Shown here piece after piece: positions 1-8,427 of a DNA stretch of 64,000 nt. The first letter of the stretch is position 1; every line of letters begins with the position of its first letter. Both the position numbers and the translations under genes were made by a program. The notes below the pieces were generated by a model, which saw only the letters and a program-made list of their open reading frames with translations, was not told the DNA's origin and ran no database searches. This stretch comes from Algoriphagus ratkowskyi (lineage in GTDB: Bacteria > Bacteroidota > Bacteroidia > Cytophagales > Cyclobacteriaceae): the NCBI RefSeq assembly GCF_002150505.1, contig NZ_MSSV01000004.1, forward strand, positions 124,001 through 188,000, written 5' to 3'.

Positions 1-595
1 AATCTGGATCCATCGTTGTTCTATTGGTTACTGTTGCACCGGGAGCAATAGTATTTACTCGGATTTTAAAAGGTGCAAGTTCGAGTACTAGATTTTTTGC
101 AAGCATTTCCAGCGCTGCTTTGCTCATGGCATAAGCAGCTAGATTTTCATGACTTTGATGGGCGGTTACAGAGGAGGTGAAAAGCAACGCTCCTCCAGAT
201 GACTGATCTTTCATCACCCTGGCTGCTGCCTGAGCTAGAAAGAAAGTTCCTGCCTGATTGACACGTGTCACTTCCATAAAGTCCGCTCTATTGTAATCTA
301 AGAAAGCTCCGAACAGCGTGATTCCTGAGTTCGCAATAACAATATCGACTGTACCAAAATTAGAAAGAGCCGTATTGATCATTTCATCAATCACTTGTTC
401 GGAACTGGCATCACCAGGGACCGCAAGCGCAGATACGCCATGAACATGGCTGATACGTTTGCAGGCTTCTGTGATCAAGCCTTCTTCGAGGTCGTTTAAG
501 ATTAGATTAACACTTTGTGCGGCAAGTTTTTCGGCGATTGCTAAACCAATTCCCTGTCCTGCTCCGGTGATGATGGCGGTTTTTTTGGGTTTCAT
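1..595 (-). CDS. SDR-family NAD(P)-dependent oxidoreductase, 3' end cut by window edge
   Basis: A short-chain dehydrogenase/reductase; 198 codons from ATG at 595 are visible and the C-terminus lies outside the window. The Rossmann nucleotide-binding motif TGxxxGIG is at residues 10-17, the NSG variant of the structural NAG motif begins at Asn89, and the catalytic set is Ser142, Tyr155 and Lys159 (Y-A-M-S-K), with the usual 13-residue Ser-Tyr spacing. It starts only 2 bases after the stop of the upstream IlvD/Edd dehydratase, so the two are surely co-transcribed. SDRs beside such dehydratases commonly oxidise a sugar or a keto-sugar-acid intermediate. That role is inferred from context; the exact substrate cannot be read from sequence. 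Confidence 0.9.
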   Translation of the reverse strand, partial: MKPKKTAIITGAGQGIGLAIAEKLAAQSVNLILNDLEEGLITEACKRISHVHGVSALAVPGDASSEQVIDEMINTALSNFGTVDIVIANSGITLFGAFLDYNRADFMEVTRVNQAGTFFLAQAAARVMKDQSSGGALLFTSSVTAHQSHENLAAYAMSKAALEMLAKNLVLELAPFKIRVNTIAPGATVTNRTTMDPD

Positions 596-597
596 GC

Positions 598-2316
598 TTA
601 ATGCGAATCTCGTTTTACATCTGATCCTGAACCGCCTTGGAGGAAGTCAAAATCCACTCCATCATGCGCCTGATTTACTTTATCTAGGAAAAGATTGACA
701 TATCCGCGCTCATAAGGGAGTTTGAGCGGCTGGAAATTGGCCCTTCTTTTTGCGAATTCTTCCTCCGAAATCATCAAATTCAAAGTTCTCGCAGGAACGT
801 TTAATTCGATCATGTCACCACTTTGGACAAAAGCCAGAGGCCCACCGATCGCTGATTCAGGAGAGACGTGCAATACAACAGTGCCGTAGCCTGTTCCACT
901 CATTCTTCCGTCAGAGATTCGAACCATATCTTTGACGCCTTTTTTGAGGAGTTTTTCTGGTAAACCCATGTTGCCTACTTCCGGCATTCCTGGATAGCCT
1001 TTTGGTCCTACATTCTTCATCACCATCACACAGGTCTCATCGATATCCAGTTCCGGAGTATCAATTCGCGCTTTGTAGTCGTCAATATTTTCAAAGACAA
1101 CTGCCCGCCCTGTATGAATTAATAAACTCGGAGTAGCTGCTGATGGCTTGATCACTGCTCCGTTTGGACAGAGGTTGCCTTTCAGTACAGCTATACCCGA
1201 ATCTGGTTTGATGGGATTTTCAAAGGTTCCGATAAGATTTCTATCGTAGCATTCTGCTTTTTCGAAATTCTCACCTATAGGTTTACCATTTGCTGTAATA
1301 GAATCCCGATGTAAGTATTTCTCTATTTCCTTCATGACTGCCGGTAGTCCGCCAGCATAAAACAAGTCTTCAACCCAATGTTCTCCCGAAGGCTGTACGT
1401 TTGCAATCAGCGGAATCATGGATGAGAACTTATCAAAGTCAGTAAGGTCGATATCCACGCCGATTCGCTTAGCAATAGCTGTGAGGTGAAGAATGAAATT
1501 TGTAGATCCACCCAAAGCTGCATTGACCATAATGGAATTTTCAAATGCTTTTCGAGTCAGGATTTTACTCATTTTCAAGTCCTCATTCACCATTTCGACG
1601 ATACGCATGCCTGTCATATGAGCCAAAACTTTTCGTCTGGAATCTGCCGCAGGGATTGTAGCGTTATCAGGCAAAGAAAGGCCAAGTGACTCAACCATGG
1701 CTGCCATAGTAGATGCTGTCCCCATAGGAGCACAGTGACCAACCGAGCGGGACATGGCCGCTTCAGCTTCTATCATTTCCGCTTGTGTGATTTTGCCAAG
1801 CTTGAAGTCCTCAGCAAATCTCCAAATATCTGATGTTCCGATTTTTTTTCCCTTGAATCTACCAACCAGCATAGGTCCGCCAGAAAGTACTATTGACGGT
1901 AGATCTACAGAAGCTGCACCCATCACTAGGGAAGGGGTGGTTTTGTCACAACCGCACATCAGAACTACTCCGTCCATAGGATTGGCGCGGATACTTTCTT
2001 CCACATCCATACTGGCGAGATTGCGAAAAAGCATCGCTGTAGGCTTGATGGAGCATTCTCCAAGAGACATGACGGGGAACTCTAAAGGGAAACCTCCAGC
2101 TTCCCAAATTCCGCGTTTTAGCGCTTCAGCGAGATCTCTAAAATGTCCGTTGCAAGGCGTGAGTTCTGACCAGGTATTGCAGATCCCGATGACGGGCTTG
2201 TCTCCTTCGAATAAGTGGTGGGGAAATCCTTGGTTTTTCATCCAAGAGCGATAGATAAATCCGTCTTTTCCTGTGCGTCCGTACCAGTCTTGGCTCCGGA
2301 GTTTTTTCTTTGACAT
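598..2316 (-). CDS. IlvD/Edd-family dehydratase, probably sugar-acid (aldonate) dehydratase
   Basis: A 572-residue member of the IlvD/Edd family, which dehydrates dihydroxy or sugar acids to 2-keto-3-deoxy products using an Fe-S cluster and Mg2+. Cysteines that would hold a [2Fe-2S] cluster are Cys55 (in NTWSELTPCN), Cys123 (in CGCDKTTP) and Cys195 (in GHCAPMGTA). The C-terminal motif GRMSGTGYGTVVLH is also present. The NTWSELTPCN signature and the 572-residue length resemble arabinonate/xylonate-type dehydratases more than IlvD or Edd proper. The linked SDR and the absence of other branched-chain amino-acid genes support a sugar-acid catabolic role. Family assignment is firm; the substrate (L-arabinonate, D-xylonate, galactonate or similar) is inference. 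Confidence 0.88.
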   Translation of the reverse strand: MSKKKLRSQDWYGRTGKDGFIYRSWMKNQGFPHHLFEGDKPVIGICNTWSELTPCNGHFRDLAEALKRGIWEAGGFPLEFPVMSLGECSIKPTAMLFRNLASMDVEESIRANPMDGVVLMCGCDKTTPSLVMGAASVDLPSIVLSGGPMLVGRFKGKKIGTSDIWRFAEDFKLGKITQAEMIEAEAAMSRSVGHCAPMGTASTMAAMVESLGLSLPDNATIPAADSRRKVLAHMTGMRIVEMVNEDLKMSKILTRKAFENSIMVNAALGGSTNFILHLTAIAKRIGVDIDLTDFDKFSSMIPLIANVQPSGEHWVEDLFYAGGLPAVMKEIEKYLHRDSITANGKPIGENFEKAECYDRNLIGTFENPIKPDSGIAVLKGNLCPNGAVIKPSAATPSLLIHTGRAVVFENIDDYKARIDTPELDIDETCVMVMKNVGPKGYPGMPEVGNMGLPEKLLKKGVKDMVRISDGRMSGTGYGTVVLHVSPESAIGGPLAFVQSGDMIELNVPARTLNLMISEEEFAKRRANFQPLKLPYERGYVNLFLDKVNQAHDGVDFDFLQGGSGSDVKRDSH

Positions 2317-2706
2317 ATAGGTTATTTTGGCTAATCGAGCTAGAATTTACCAAAAATTCCGAGAAGGTACGGGTTGATAGAATAATGAACAGGTATTTAT
2401 TATCAGATCAAATAGTAGGCTTTGATGTAAATGAGAACAATACCTCTGCCGCTATAGGAGTTGAAAAGTGGGTTATCTATCTGGTAAAGTGGAGGATCGT
2501 CGTTTTATCAGATTTTTACTTGGAAGGATTTACTGGGGATTTTGCGTGCATTCTGCTTAATGATTCAAAAAAATAAAATTAGGATTTTCCCCTCCTTTGC
2601 CAGAAAGAAATTAAACGAATCAAAAGATTCTGTATATCTGTCGATTTAGACAATCCACTTGATCAACCAGGGAAATACGGTGAATCGAAGTATTGTGGAT
2701 AGTCAT
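2317..2706. other. Intergenic gap with no recognised gene
   Basis: About 390 bases between the dehydratase start and the murA terminator. It should contain the promoter of the dehydratase-SDR operon on the minus strand, but I find no clean match to the Bacteroidota promoter consensus. An 88-codon plus-strand reading frame (2310-2576) overlaps the dehydratase start and has no recognisable domain, so it is not called as a gene. Confidence 0.6.
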
Positions 2707-2746
2707 AAAAAAAAGAGAGCCTTGAATTTCTTCAAAGCCCTCTTTC
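2707..2746 (-). terminator. Intrinsic terminator of the DUF4290-murA unit
   Basis: Read on the minus strand, an imperfect hairpin with arms of about 14 bases (AAAGAGGGCTTTGAA against TTCAAGGCTCTCTTT) is followed by a run of T residues, about 20 bases past the murA stop codon. Confidence 0.75.
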
Positions 2747-2767
2747 AATTATTCTTAAGGTGTTTTA

Positions 2768-4072
2768 TTAGATTCTTTCGATATCTGCACCAAGTGCTCT
2801 AAGTCGCTCATCTATGTTTTGATAGCCTCGATCAATCTGTTCGATGTTATCGATGATAGATGTACCGTTTGCAGATAAAGCGGCTATAAGTAAAGCTACA
2901 CCTGCACGAATATCCGGGGACGTCATTCTGATTCCTCGTAGTTCAGTTTTTCTATCTATGCCAATTACTGTGGCTCTATGTGGATCGCACAAGATGATCT
3001 GAGCTCCCATTTCTATGAGTTTGTCCACAAAGAATAGCCTAGATTCAAACATCTTCTGGTGAACTAATACAGTTCCTTTTGCCTGAGTCGCTGTTACCAA
3101 TACGATACTGAGCAAATCTGGTGTAAATCCTGGCCAGATAGCATCTGCTACCGTCAGGATGGAACCATCGATGAATGTCTCGATTTCGTAGTGCTTCTGA
3201 GCAGGGACGAAGATATCGTCTCCTCTGAATTCTAGCTTTATGCCCATTCTTCTAAAAGTATCTGGAATGATACCAAGACGAGGAATTTGACAGTCTTTGA
3301 TAGTGATTTCCGATTGGGTCATCGCTGCAAGGCCAATGAAAGATCCAATCTCAATCATGTCAGGAAGCATTTTATGGGTTGTTCCACCCAATTTTTTTAC
3401 TCCTTCGATAGTCAACAAGTTCGATCCAACCCCAGAGATTTTTGCGCCCATGCGGTTAAGCATATCGCAAAGCTGCTGTAGGTATGGTTCACAAGCTGCA
3501 TTGTAAATCGTAGTTGTGCCTTCTGCCATTGCGGCGGCCATTACGATATTAGCTGTTCCGGTCACTGAAGCTTCATCGAGAAGCATGTAACAACCGATTA
3601 GATTTTTTCCATCGATGTGGAAGATCTCATTTTTTGAATCGTAATTGAATTTCGCTCCGAGTTTTTGGAAACCTGTAAAGTGGGTGTCCATTCGTCTACG
3701 GCCTATTTTGTCTCCTCCAGGCTTGGATAATTTTCCAACACCGAATCTTGCCAGCAGAGGACCCAGAAGCATAACTGAACCTCTCAGTCCTGATGCTTTT
3801 TTTAAATATTCTTCTGTTTCCATGAAGTCAAGATTGACTTCATCAGCTTGGAAGGTATATATCTCAGGGCCTTCCTTTGTTACTTTCACGCCCATATCGC
3901 TCAAAAGCTCGATAAGCTTATTGACATCTACAATGTTTGGGACTTTTTGAATAGTAACTTTCTCCGATGTGAGGAGGACAGCGCAAAGAATTTGAAGTGC
4001 TTCGTTTTTTGCTCCCTGAGGAATAATCTCGCCTTTGAGTTTTATGCCACCATTGACTCGAAATGAGCTCAT
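2768..4072 (-). CDS. murA: UDP-N-acetylglucosamine 1-carboxyvinyltransferase (MurA) with Asp at the catalytic Cys position
   Basis: Catalyses the first committed step of peptidoglycan synthesis, adding enolpyruvate from phosphoenolpyruvate to UDP-GlcNAc in the cytoplasm. At 434 residues it has full family length. The N-terminal Lys22-Asn23 pair (in AKNEALQ) and the repeated EPSP-synthase-like fold are visible. In the active-site loop the usual GGCxIGxRPxDxH reads GGDKIGRRRMDTH, so the catalytic cysteine is Asp121 (codon GAC at 3710-3712). Cys-to-Asp at this position is known to keep MurA active but make it insensitive to fosfomycin. The start codon overlaps the stop of the upstream DUF4290 gene in a TAATG junction, which suggests translational coupling. 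The DNA is clean around the loop, so this looks like a native allele. Confidence 0.96.
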   Translation of the reverse strand: MSSFRVNGGIKLKGEIIPQGAKNEALQILCAVLLTSEKVTIQKVPNIVDVNKLIELLSDMGVKVTKEGPEIYTFQADEVNLDFMETEEYLKKASGLRGSVMLLGPLLARFGVGKLSKPGGDKIGRRRMDTHFTGFQKLGAKFNYDSKNEIFHIDGKNLIGCYMLLDEASVTGTANIVMAAAMAEGTTTIYNAACEPYLQQLCDMLNRMGAKISGVGSNLLTIEGVKKLGGTTHKMLPDMIEIGSFIGLAAMTQSEITIKDCQIPRLGIIPDTFRRMGIKLEFRGDDIFVPAQKHYEIETFIDGSILTVADAIWPGFTPDLLSIVLVTATQAKGTVLVHQKMFESRLFFVDKLIEMGAQIILCDPHRATVIGIDRKTELRGIRMTSPDIRAGVALLIAALSANGTSIIDNIEQIDRGYQNIDERLRALGADIERI

Positions 4073-4722
4073 TAATTTCTTCGTTTTTTGTTATGACCAC
4101 CCGTATTTGGACGGCGTTTATTGTTGTTATTATTGCTCTGACTTACTGTGCGCTTGTTCTTAGTCGTTCTTCTTTCCTCCTGTAGAGGTAATTTGAAATC
4201 ACGATGCGTGTTGGATTCAAACAAGCCGTTTTCTTTCACCTTCTCCAGATCGATATGCAATTTACCTTTAGACAACGTCTTGATGTCGTCCAAGATTATG
4301 GCATCATCGAAATTTTCTCTGTTCCAAGTAGAATGAAAGCTTCTCATCAGTTGGCCGATGAAGATAATCGCAGATTCCTGCTCTTCATCATCTTCAAGAA
4401 GGATTGCGCCTTCGATTAGTTTCTCAATGTTCCTGCCATAGTGCTTGAATCTAACTTCACCCTTTGGATAGCCAATAGGAAGTGGTTTTTTGCCTAGCAA
4501 TTCCGCCTCAGGCATAGGGAAAGGTGCGTCCACGTCAAGCTTGAAATCTGTCATGATGAACAAGTCGTCCCAAAGTTTTTGGTCGGTCTCCTGCTTAACT
4601 GTAGGATTTAGCTGTTTGATGATTTCAATGACCGTATATGCGCTTTGTGTACGCTTATCACGATCTTCTATCGCCGTGATATAATCAACGAGGCGCTGTA
4701 TGTTTTTGCCGTATTCTTTCAA
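4072..4722 (-). CDS. DUF4290 domain-containing protein
   Basis: A 216-residue cytoplasmic protein matching the Bacteroidota-specific DUF4290 family, recognised by the N-terminal run KEYGKNIQRLVDYI and the conserved PFPMPE segment near residue 70. It has no signal peptide or membrane segment. The last ~35 residues are a low-complexity basic tail rich in Asn, Lys and Arg, which could contact nucleic acid, although no function is established for the family. It is coupled to murA by a one-base overlap of its stop codon with the murA start. That arrangement hints at a cell-envelope or growth-linked role, but this is inference only. Confidence 0.85.
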   Translation of the reverse strand: MKEYGKNIQRLVDYITAIEDRDKRTQSAYTVIEIIKQLNPTVKQETDQKLWDDLFIMTDFKLDVDAPFPMPEAELLGKKPLPIGYPKGEVRFKHYGRNIEKLIEGAILLEDDEEQESAIIFIGQLMRSFHSTWNRENFDDAIILDDIKTLSKGKLHIDLEKVKENGLFESNTHRDFKLPLQEERRTTKNKRTVSQSNNNNNKRRPNTGGHNKKRRN

Positions 4723-4824
4723 AATGAGTTTTTGTTTGTCTGGTTCAAAGTGCTCCGTAATGCATCCCTATTTTGCGCTAATTAAGGTAATGAAAAAATT
4801 ACCAAAAGGCAGGGGAGCAGATCA

Positions 4825-7095
4825 TTAGTCTATAATTCTGAGCTTCGCAAAGCTAAGTAATAATGTTTTCTCACCAAAATGCTCAAATTGAATAGTGGCT
4901 TTCCGGTTAATTCCTTCTGTTTCAATCTTTTGAACTTTACCGAACCCAAACTTCGGATGCTCGATCAGTTGCTCAGCCTGTAAATTGTTGGTGTTGGAAG
5001 GTTTAAAATCCGGGCTTGGCGTATGAAGTTTCATCGCTGTGGGCATCCGAGTCTCAGGTTTCTTTTTGATTCCAATATAGCCAGAAGATGATTCTGATGT
5101 TCCAGGCAATCCTTCTTTTCGGAATGCTCCGGACATTTCCTTCGAAGATACTTTTTTACTCACCTTTATGCAATCTGGCGATACTTCTTCTAGGAATCTA
5201 CTCGGTTCACAATTCAGCAATCTGCCGTAGCGGTATCGAGTGAGTGCATAGGTGAAATACAATTTGTCCATCGCACGAGTTGTAGCCACATAGAACAATC
5301 TTCTTTCCTCCTCAAGATCTTCACGGCTCTGCATCATCATTTGAGATGGAAACAAATCCTCTTCCATGCCTACTACAAATACCTGCTTAAATTCCAATCC
5401 TTTTGAGGAGTGAATCGTCATTAGTGTGATGGCATCAGTGGTGTCTTTGTCTCTATCATTATCCGTGAGCAAAGCGATTTCCTGTAGAAAAGAACCTAAG
5501 CTTTTGTCCTCATTCTCCTCGTTATCCACATACTCTTTGATACCGTTGAGCAATTCCTGCACGTTTTCATAGCGGTTGAGGCCTTCTATAGTTTTGTCCT
5601 CATAAAGCTCGCGCAAAAGCCCGCTTTGCTTCGCAATGCTACTGGCTGCTTCAAATGCATCTTTTCGCTCCACTTCGATCTGAAAAGCTTTGATCATTGT
5701 GGCAAAGTCATCCAACTGACTTGCTGCTCTGCCTCCGATGAAGCTGTGAGCATTTTGTACCACTTCCCAAAGCTGCATGTCATGATCAAATGCCGCAACC
5801 AAAATCTTATCCACCGAAGTGTCACCGATCCCTCTTTTGGGATAATTCACGATTCGCTTAAATGCTTCCTCGTCCACAGGGTTCACCGTGAATCGCATGT
5901 ACGCCATCAGATCCTTAATCTCTTTTCTCTGATAGAATGAAAGCCCGCCAACAATCTTATAGGTCAGATTGAGCTTACGCAAAGCTTCCTCCATCGCTCG
6001 GGATTGGGAGTTGGTTCTGTAGAGGATTGCAAAATCGCTGTTATTGAGTTTTTTAAGATTTCTCTCTTCGAAAATCGTGGAGGCTACAATTCTTCCTTCC
6101 TCACTGTCTGTTCCTGCTTTGATGAGTTCGATGAGGTCACCATCTCCGTTTGATGTCCAGACATTTTTCTTAAGCTGCGCTTTATTTTTCTCAATAATAG
6201 AATTCGCAGCATCCACAATGGTCTTGGTTGAGCGATAGTTTTGCTCCAGTTTCACTACAAAAAGATCAGGATAATCCTTCTCAAAATTCAGGATGTTTTG
6301 AATGTCCGCTCCCCGAAAGGCGTAAATACTTTGTGCGTCGTCACCTACCACGCAGATGTTTTGATGGACAGCCGCAAGTTTTTTGGTGATGAGGTATTGG
6401 GAAAGATTGGTATCCTGAAACTCATCCACCATTACGTATCTGAAGCGCTGCTGATATTTGTTCAGCACATCGAGGTGATCTCGGAAAAGTATATTGGTGT
6501 TAAAAAGCAAATCATCAAAGTCCATCGCACCGGCTTTGAAAAGGCGATCCTGATAGCGCTGGTAGATTTCGCCCATTTTAGGTTTCATGGCAGCTTCATC
6601 ATCCGCTTTCACATAAGGATCATCCTGATAGACTTTCCAGGAAATTAAGCGGTTTTTGGCACCAGATATTCTAGATAAAACAGCGTTAGCTTTATAGACT
6701 TTATCGTCCAGACGCATTTCCTTTACTATAGTTCGAATAAGGGATTTGGAATCGTCCGAATCGTAAATGGTGAAGTTGGAAGGGTAGCCGATTTTGGGAG
6801 CTTCTACTCTCAGGATTTTTGCAAATACAGAGTGAAACGTTCCCATCCAGGTATTTCTGGCTTCTAGTCCTGCCAGCGTTTCAATCCGGTGACGCATCTC
6901 TGCCGCAGCCTTATTCGTAAAGGTCAAAGACAAAATATTAAAGGCATCTACGCCTTTTTCATAAATCAGATGCGCAATGCGGTAGGTAAGCACACGGGTT
7001 TTACCGGATCCGGCACCAGCGATGATCATCACGGGGCCATCCGTATGCTCTACAGCCAGTCGCTGCTCAGGATTTAAACTATCTAAGTATTCCAT
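4825..7095 (-). CDS. uvrD: UvrD/PcrA-type superfamily 1 DNA helicase
   Basis: A 3'-5' ATP-dependent DNA helicase of superfamily 1A, acting in repair and in clearing stalled replication or transcription complexes. Length 756 residues. Motif I (Walker A) GAGSGKT is at residues 27-33, motif II DEFQDT near residue 222 and motif III GDDAQSIYAFRGA soon after. Motif IV is LEQNYRST near residue 284, motif V HSSKGLEF near residue 560, and motif VI is VATTRAMDKLY. The C-terminal ~50 residues (HPKFGFGKV...F) form the Tudor-like domain that binds RNA polymerase in PcrA/UvrD, which separates it from Rep. It appears monocistronic on the minus strand. Its 5' flank carries a heptamer repeat array that begins 6 bases from the start codon. 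Confidence 0.93.
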   Translation of the reverse strand: MEYLDSLNPEQRLAVEHTDGPVMIIAGAGSGKTRVLTYRIAHLIYEKGVDAFNILSLTFTNKAAAEMRHRIETLAGLEARNTWMGTFHSVFAKILRVEAPKIGYPSNFTIYDSDDSKSLIRTIVKEMRLDDKVYKANAVLSRISGAKNRLISWKVYQDDPYVKADDEAAMKPKMGEIYQRYQDRLFKAGAMDFDDLLFNTNILFRDHLDVLNKYQQRFRYVMVDEFQDTNLSQYLITKKLAAVHQNICVVGDDAQSIYAFRGADIQNILNFEKDYPDLFVVKLEQNYRSTKTIVDAANSIIEKNKAQLKKNVWTSNGDGDLIELIKAGTDSEEGRIVASTIFEERNLKKLNNSDFAILYRTNSQSRAMEEALRKLNLTYKIVGGLSFYQRKEIKDLMAYMRFTVNPVDEEAFKRIVNYPKRGIGDTSVDKILVAAFDHDMQLWEVVQNAHSFIGGRAASQLDDFATMIKAFQIEVERKDAFEAASSIAKQSGLLRELYEDKTIEGLNRYENVQELLNGIKEYVDNEENEDKSLGSFLQEIALLTDNDRDKDTTDAITLMTIHSSKGLEFKQVFVVGMEEDLFPSQMMMQSREDLEEERRLFYVATTRAMDKLYFTYALTRYRYGRLLNCEPSRFLEEVSPDCIKVSKKVSSKEMSGAFRKEGLPGTSESSSGYIGIKKKPETRMPTAMKLHTPSPDFKPSNTNNLQAEQLIEHPKFGFGKVQKIETEGINRKATIQFEHFGEKTLLLSFAKLRIID

Positions 7096-7101
7096 TAATT
7101 T

Positions 7102-7171
7102 TTAGAAACAAGTCTCTAGACATAAGTCGCAAGTATCAAGATTTTAGATTCAAGAGCCAAGAAGCAAGATT
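7102..7171. repeat. Degenerate tandem heptamer array (consensus near CAAGANT)
   Basis: Ten consecutive 7-base units can be read in strict register: TTAGAAA, CAAGTCT, CTAGACA, TAAGTCG, CAAGTAT, CAAGATT, TTAGATT, CAAGAGC, CAAGAAG, CAAGATT. The AG dinucleotide recurs every 7 bases without slippage. The array lies between the helicase start codon and the acyltransferase gene. Similar short heptanucleotide tandem repeats are known from cyanobacteria (STRR elements). Whether this is a neutral expansion, a protein-binding array or part of the helicase leader is unknown. Confidence 0.75.
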
Positions 7172-7463
7172 GAGCATCATGACTCATATGGTTAGGTTTT
7201 AAGAAACTATGTTTCTTAAAAAGAAATGAAGATGGTTGTGGGAAATCTTCCAATGTTCCACGGAGGATAAGCTCTTCCGAATTTTAAATTTTCCAATTAA
7301 TAATTTATATCTATATCCTCAATTGAACAAGTATTAAGACAAAAGCGACTTAATAGTTGCTGAACGCTAGCATTGTCGGTACTTCGGTCACCCGTCATCG
7401 GTCTTCCTGCCAGATAAGCGAAGAAAGATAGGTTAAAGGTGTTATTGCCGATAATCACCTAAT
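7172..7463. other. Intergenic DNA with a perfect inverted repeat; no gene seen
   Basis: This stretch follows the heptamer array. It contains a perfect 11-base inverted repeat, TTTTAAGAAAC-tat-GTTTCTTAAAA at 7197-7221, without a T run outside the stem, so it is not a convincing terminator. A second imperfect hairpin (AGGTG-TTAT...ATAA-CACCT, about 7437-7460) lies just past the acyltransferase stop on the minus strand and could be its weak terminator. No coding potential is evident. Confidence 0.5.
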
Positions 7464-8303
7464 CTATATCCTCCACCGTTTGTGACTCCATAGATACAAT
7501 TCAGGTTGTCTGCGAATATTTTCCTCCAGCCTGCGGCAAAATTCATCTGTGATGCTATGTGCCACATGTTCTGTGTAGGGAGGTCGGGCGAGTTCTGTAA
7601 ATTCAAAACGGTAGTGCCCTCGTTTTTCTTTGGTGATCTGACCGAAGAAAACAGGTAGTCCCATTTTCTTTGCCATAAATTCTCCCCCTTCGAAAAACAA
7701 AGCGGGACGATTCATAAACTCGCGTGTGTATCGGCTATCTGATACTGGAGGTCTCTGATCGGCTGCAAGGTGCACAATTCTTGGCTCACTCCTCATAGTA
7801 ATCATGCTTCTTCTGAATTCTTTTTTCTCAGTCATCACTCCACCGAAGTGCGTCCTGATCTTGAGCATCAACTCATTAAAGAAAGGATTGTTCAGTTTCA
7901 GATAGACTGTCTCTGCGGTAACTTCTGTATTCAGCGCAACTCCCAGGATTGCCATTTCCCAGTTGAACACATGTCCGGCCATCATCAGTGTGCTTTTGCC
8001 CGCTTTCACGGCGTCATCAACCACCTCTTGATTGACTACATGGAATCTTTGGCGCAACTCTTTCTCGGAGATCGTCAGCATCTTTATCGTTTCTGCGAAA
8101 AATGCATCGGTGAAGTTTCTATAGAATTTATTCCGAATATCCTTTCTTTCCCTCGGCGTTTTCTCTGGAAAAGCATGAAGTAAGTTTTCATCGATCACTT
8201 TTTTGCGGTAGCGAATCACATACCTGGCTACCAGATAAAGCAAATATGAAAACACGTATAATACAGACAATGGGAGTCTGGAGAGCAATCTAATGAAAAA
8301 CAT
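7464..8303 (-). CDS. LpxL/HtrB-family lipid A late acyltransferase
   Basis: A 279-residue membrane-associated acyltransferase that adds a secondary fatty acyl chain to a lipid A precursor on the inner face of the cytoplasmic membrane. A hydrophobic N-terminal anchor covers residues ~5-30. The catalytic H-x4-E motif is His111-Glu116 (GHVFNWE). The downstream conserved block around residues 180-205 (AADQRPP, then FFEGGEFMAKKMGLPVFF) fits the LpxL/LpxM-type acyltransferase family. It is slightly shorter than E. coli LpxL (~306 residues), as is typical of Bacteroidota homologues. It is divergent from the sigma factor gene across ~125 bases. The acyl donor and position on lipid A cannot be inferred. 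Confidence 0.88.
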   Translation of the reverse strand: MFFIRLLSRLPLSVLYVFSYLLYLVARYVIRYRKKVIDENLLHAFPEKTPRERKDIRNKFYRNFTDAFFAETIKMLTISEKELRQRFHVVNQEVVDDAVKAGKSTLMMAGHVFNWEMAILGVALNTEVTAETVYLKLNNPFFNELMLKIRTHFGGVMTEKKEFRRSMITMRSEPRIVHLAADQRPPVSDSRYTREFMNRPALFFEGGEFMAKKMGLPVFFGQITKEKRGHYRFEFTELARPPYTEHVAHSITDEFCRRLEENIRRQPELYLWSHKRWRI

Positions 8304-8413
8304 ACTTGTAAAATGCTGGAGGATTTTAGGCCGAAATGAGCCAAATCATTCAACAAAATAAATGAAATCACCCGAATTCTTCCCAATTCCTAGTTATAAA
8401 TTGACGTGATCAT

Positions 8414-8421
8414 TACTTTTG
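8414..8421 (+). promoter_or_regulatory. Candidate -7 element of the sigma-factor operon
   Basis: TACTTTTG matches the Bacteroidota -7 consensus TAnnTTTG exactly and ends only 6 bases before the ATG at 8428. If used, the transcript would begin at or next to the start codon, so it would be leaderless. There is no good -33 TTTG at 19-21 bases; the nearest TTG (8401) is too close. It may be activated by another sigma factor, or be a chance match. Confidence 0.4.
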
Positions 8422-8427
8422 AGACAT

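Noticed and set aside
2310-2576. 88-codon plus-strand open frame upstream of the dehydratase
   Set aside because: It overlaps the dehydratase start, has no recognisable domain or promoter, and looks like chance in AT-rich DNA.
7197-7221. Perfect 11-base inverted repeat as a terminator
   Set aside because: The T residues are inside the stem and no external T run follows on either strand.
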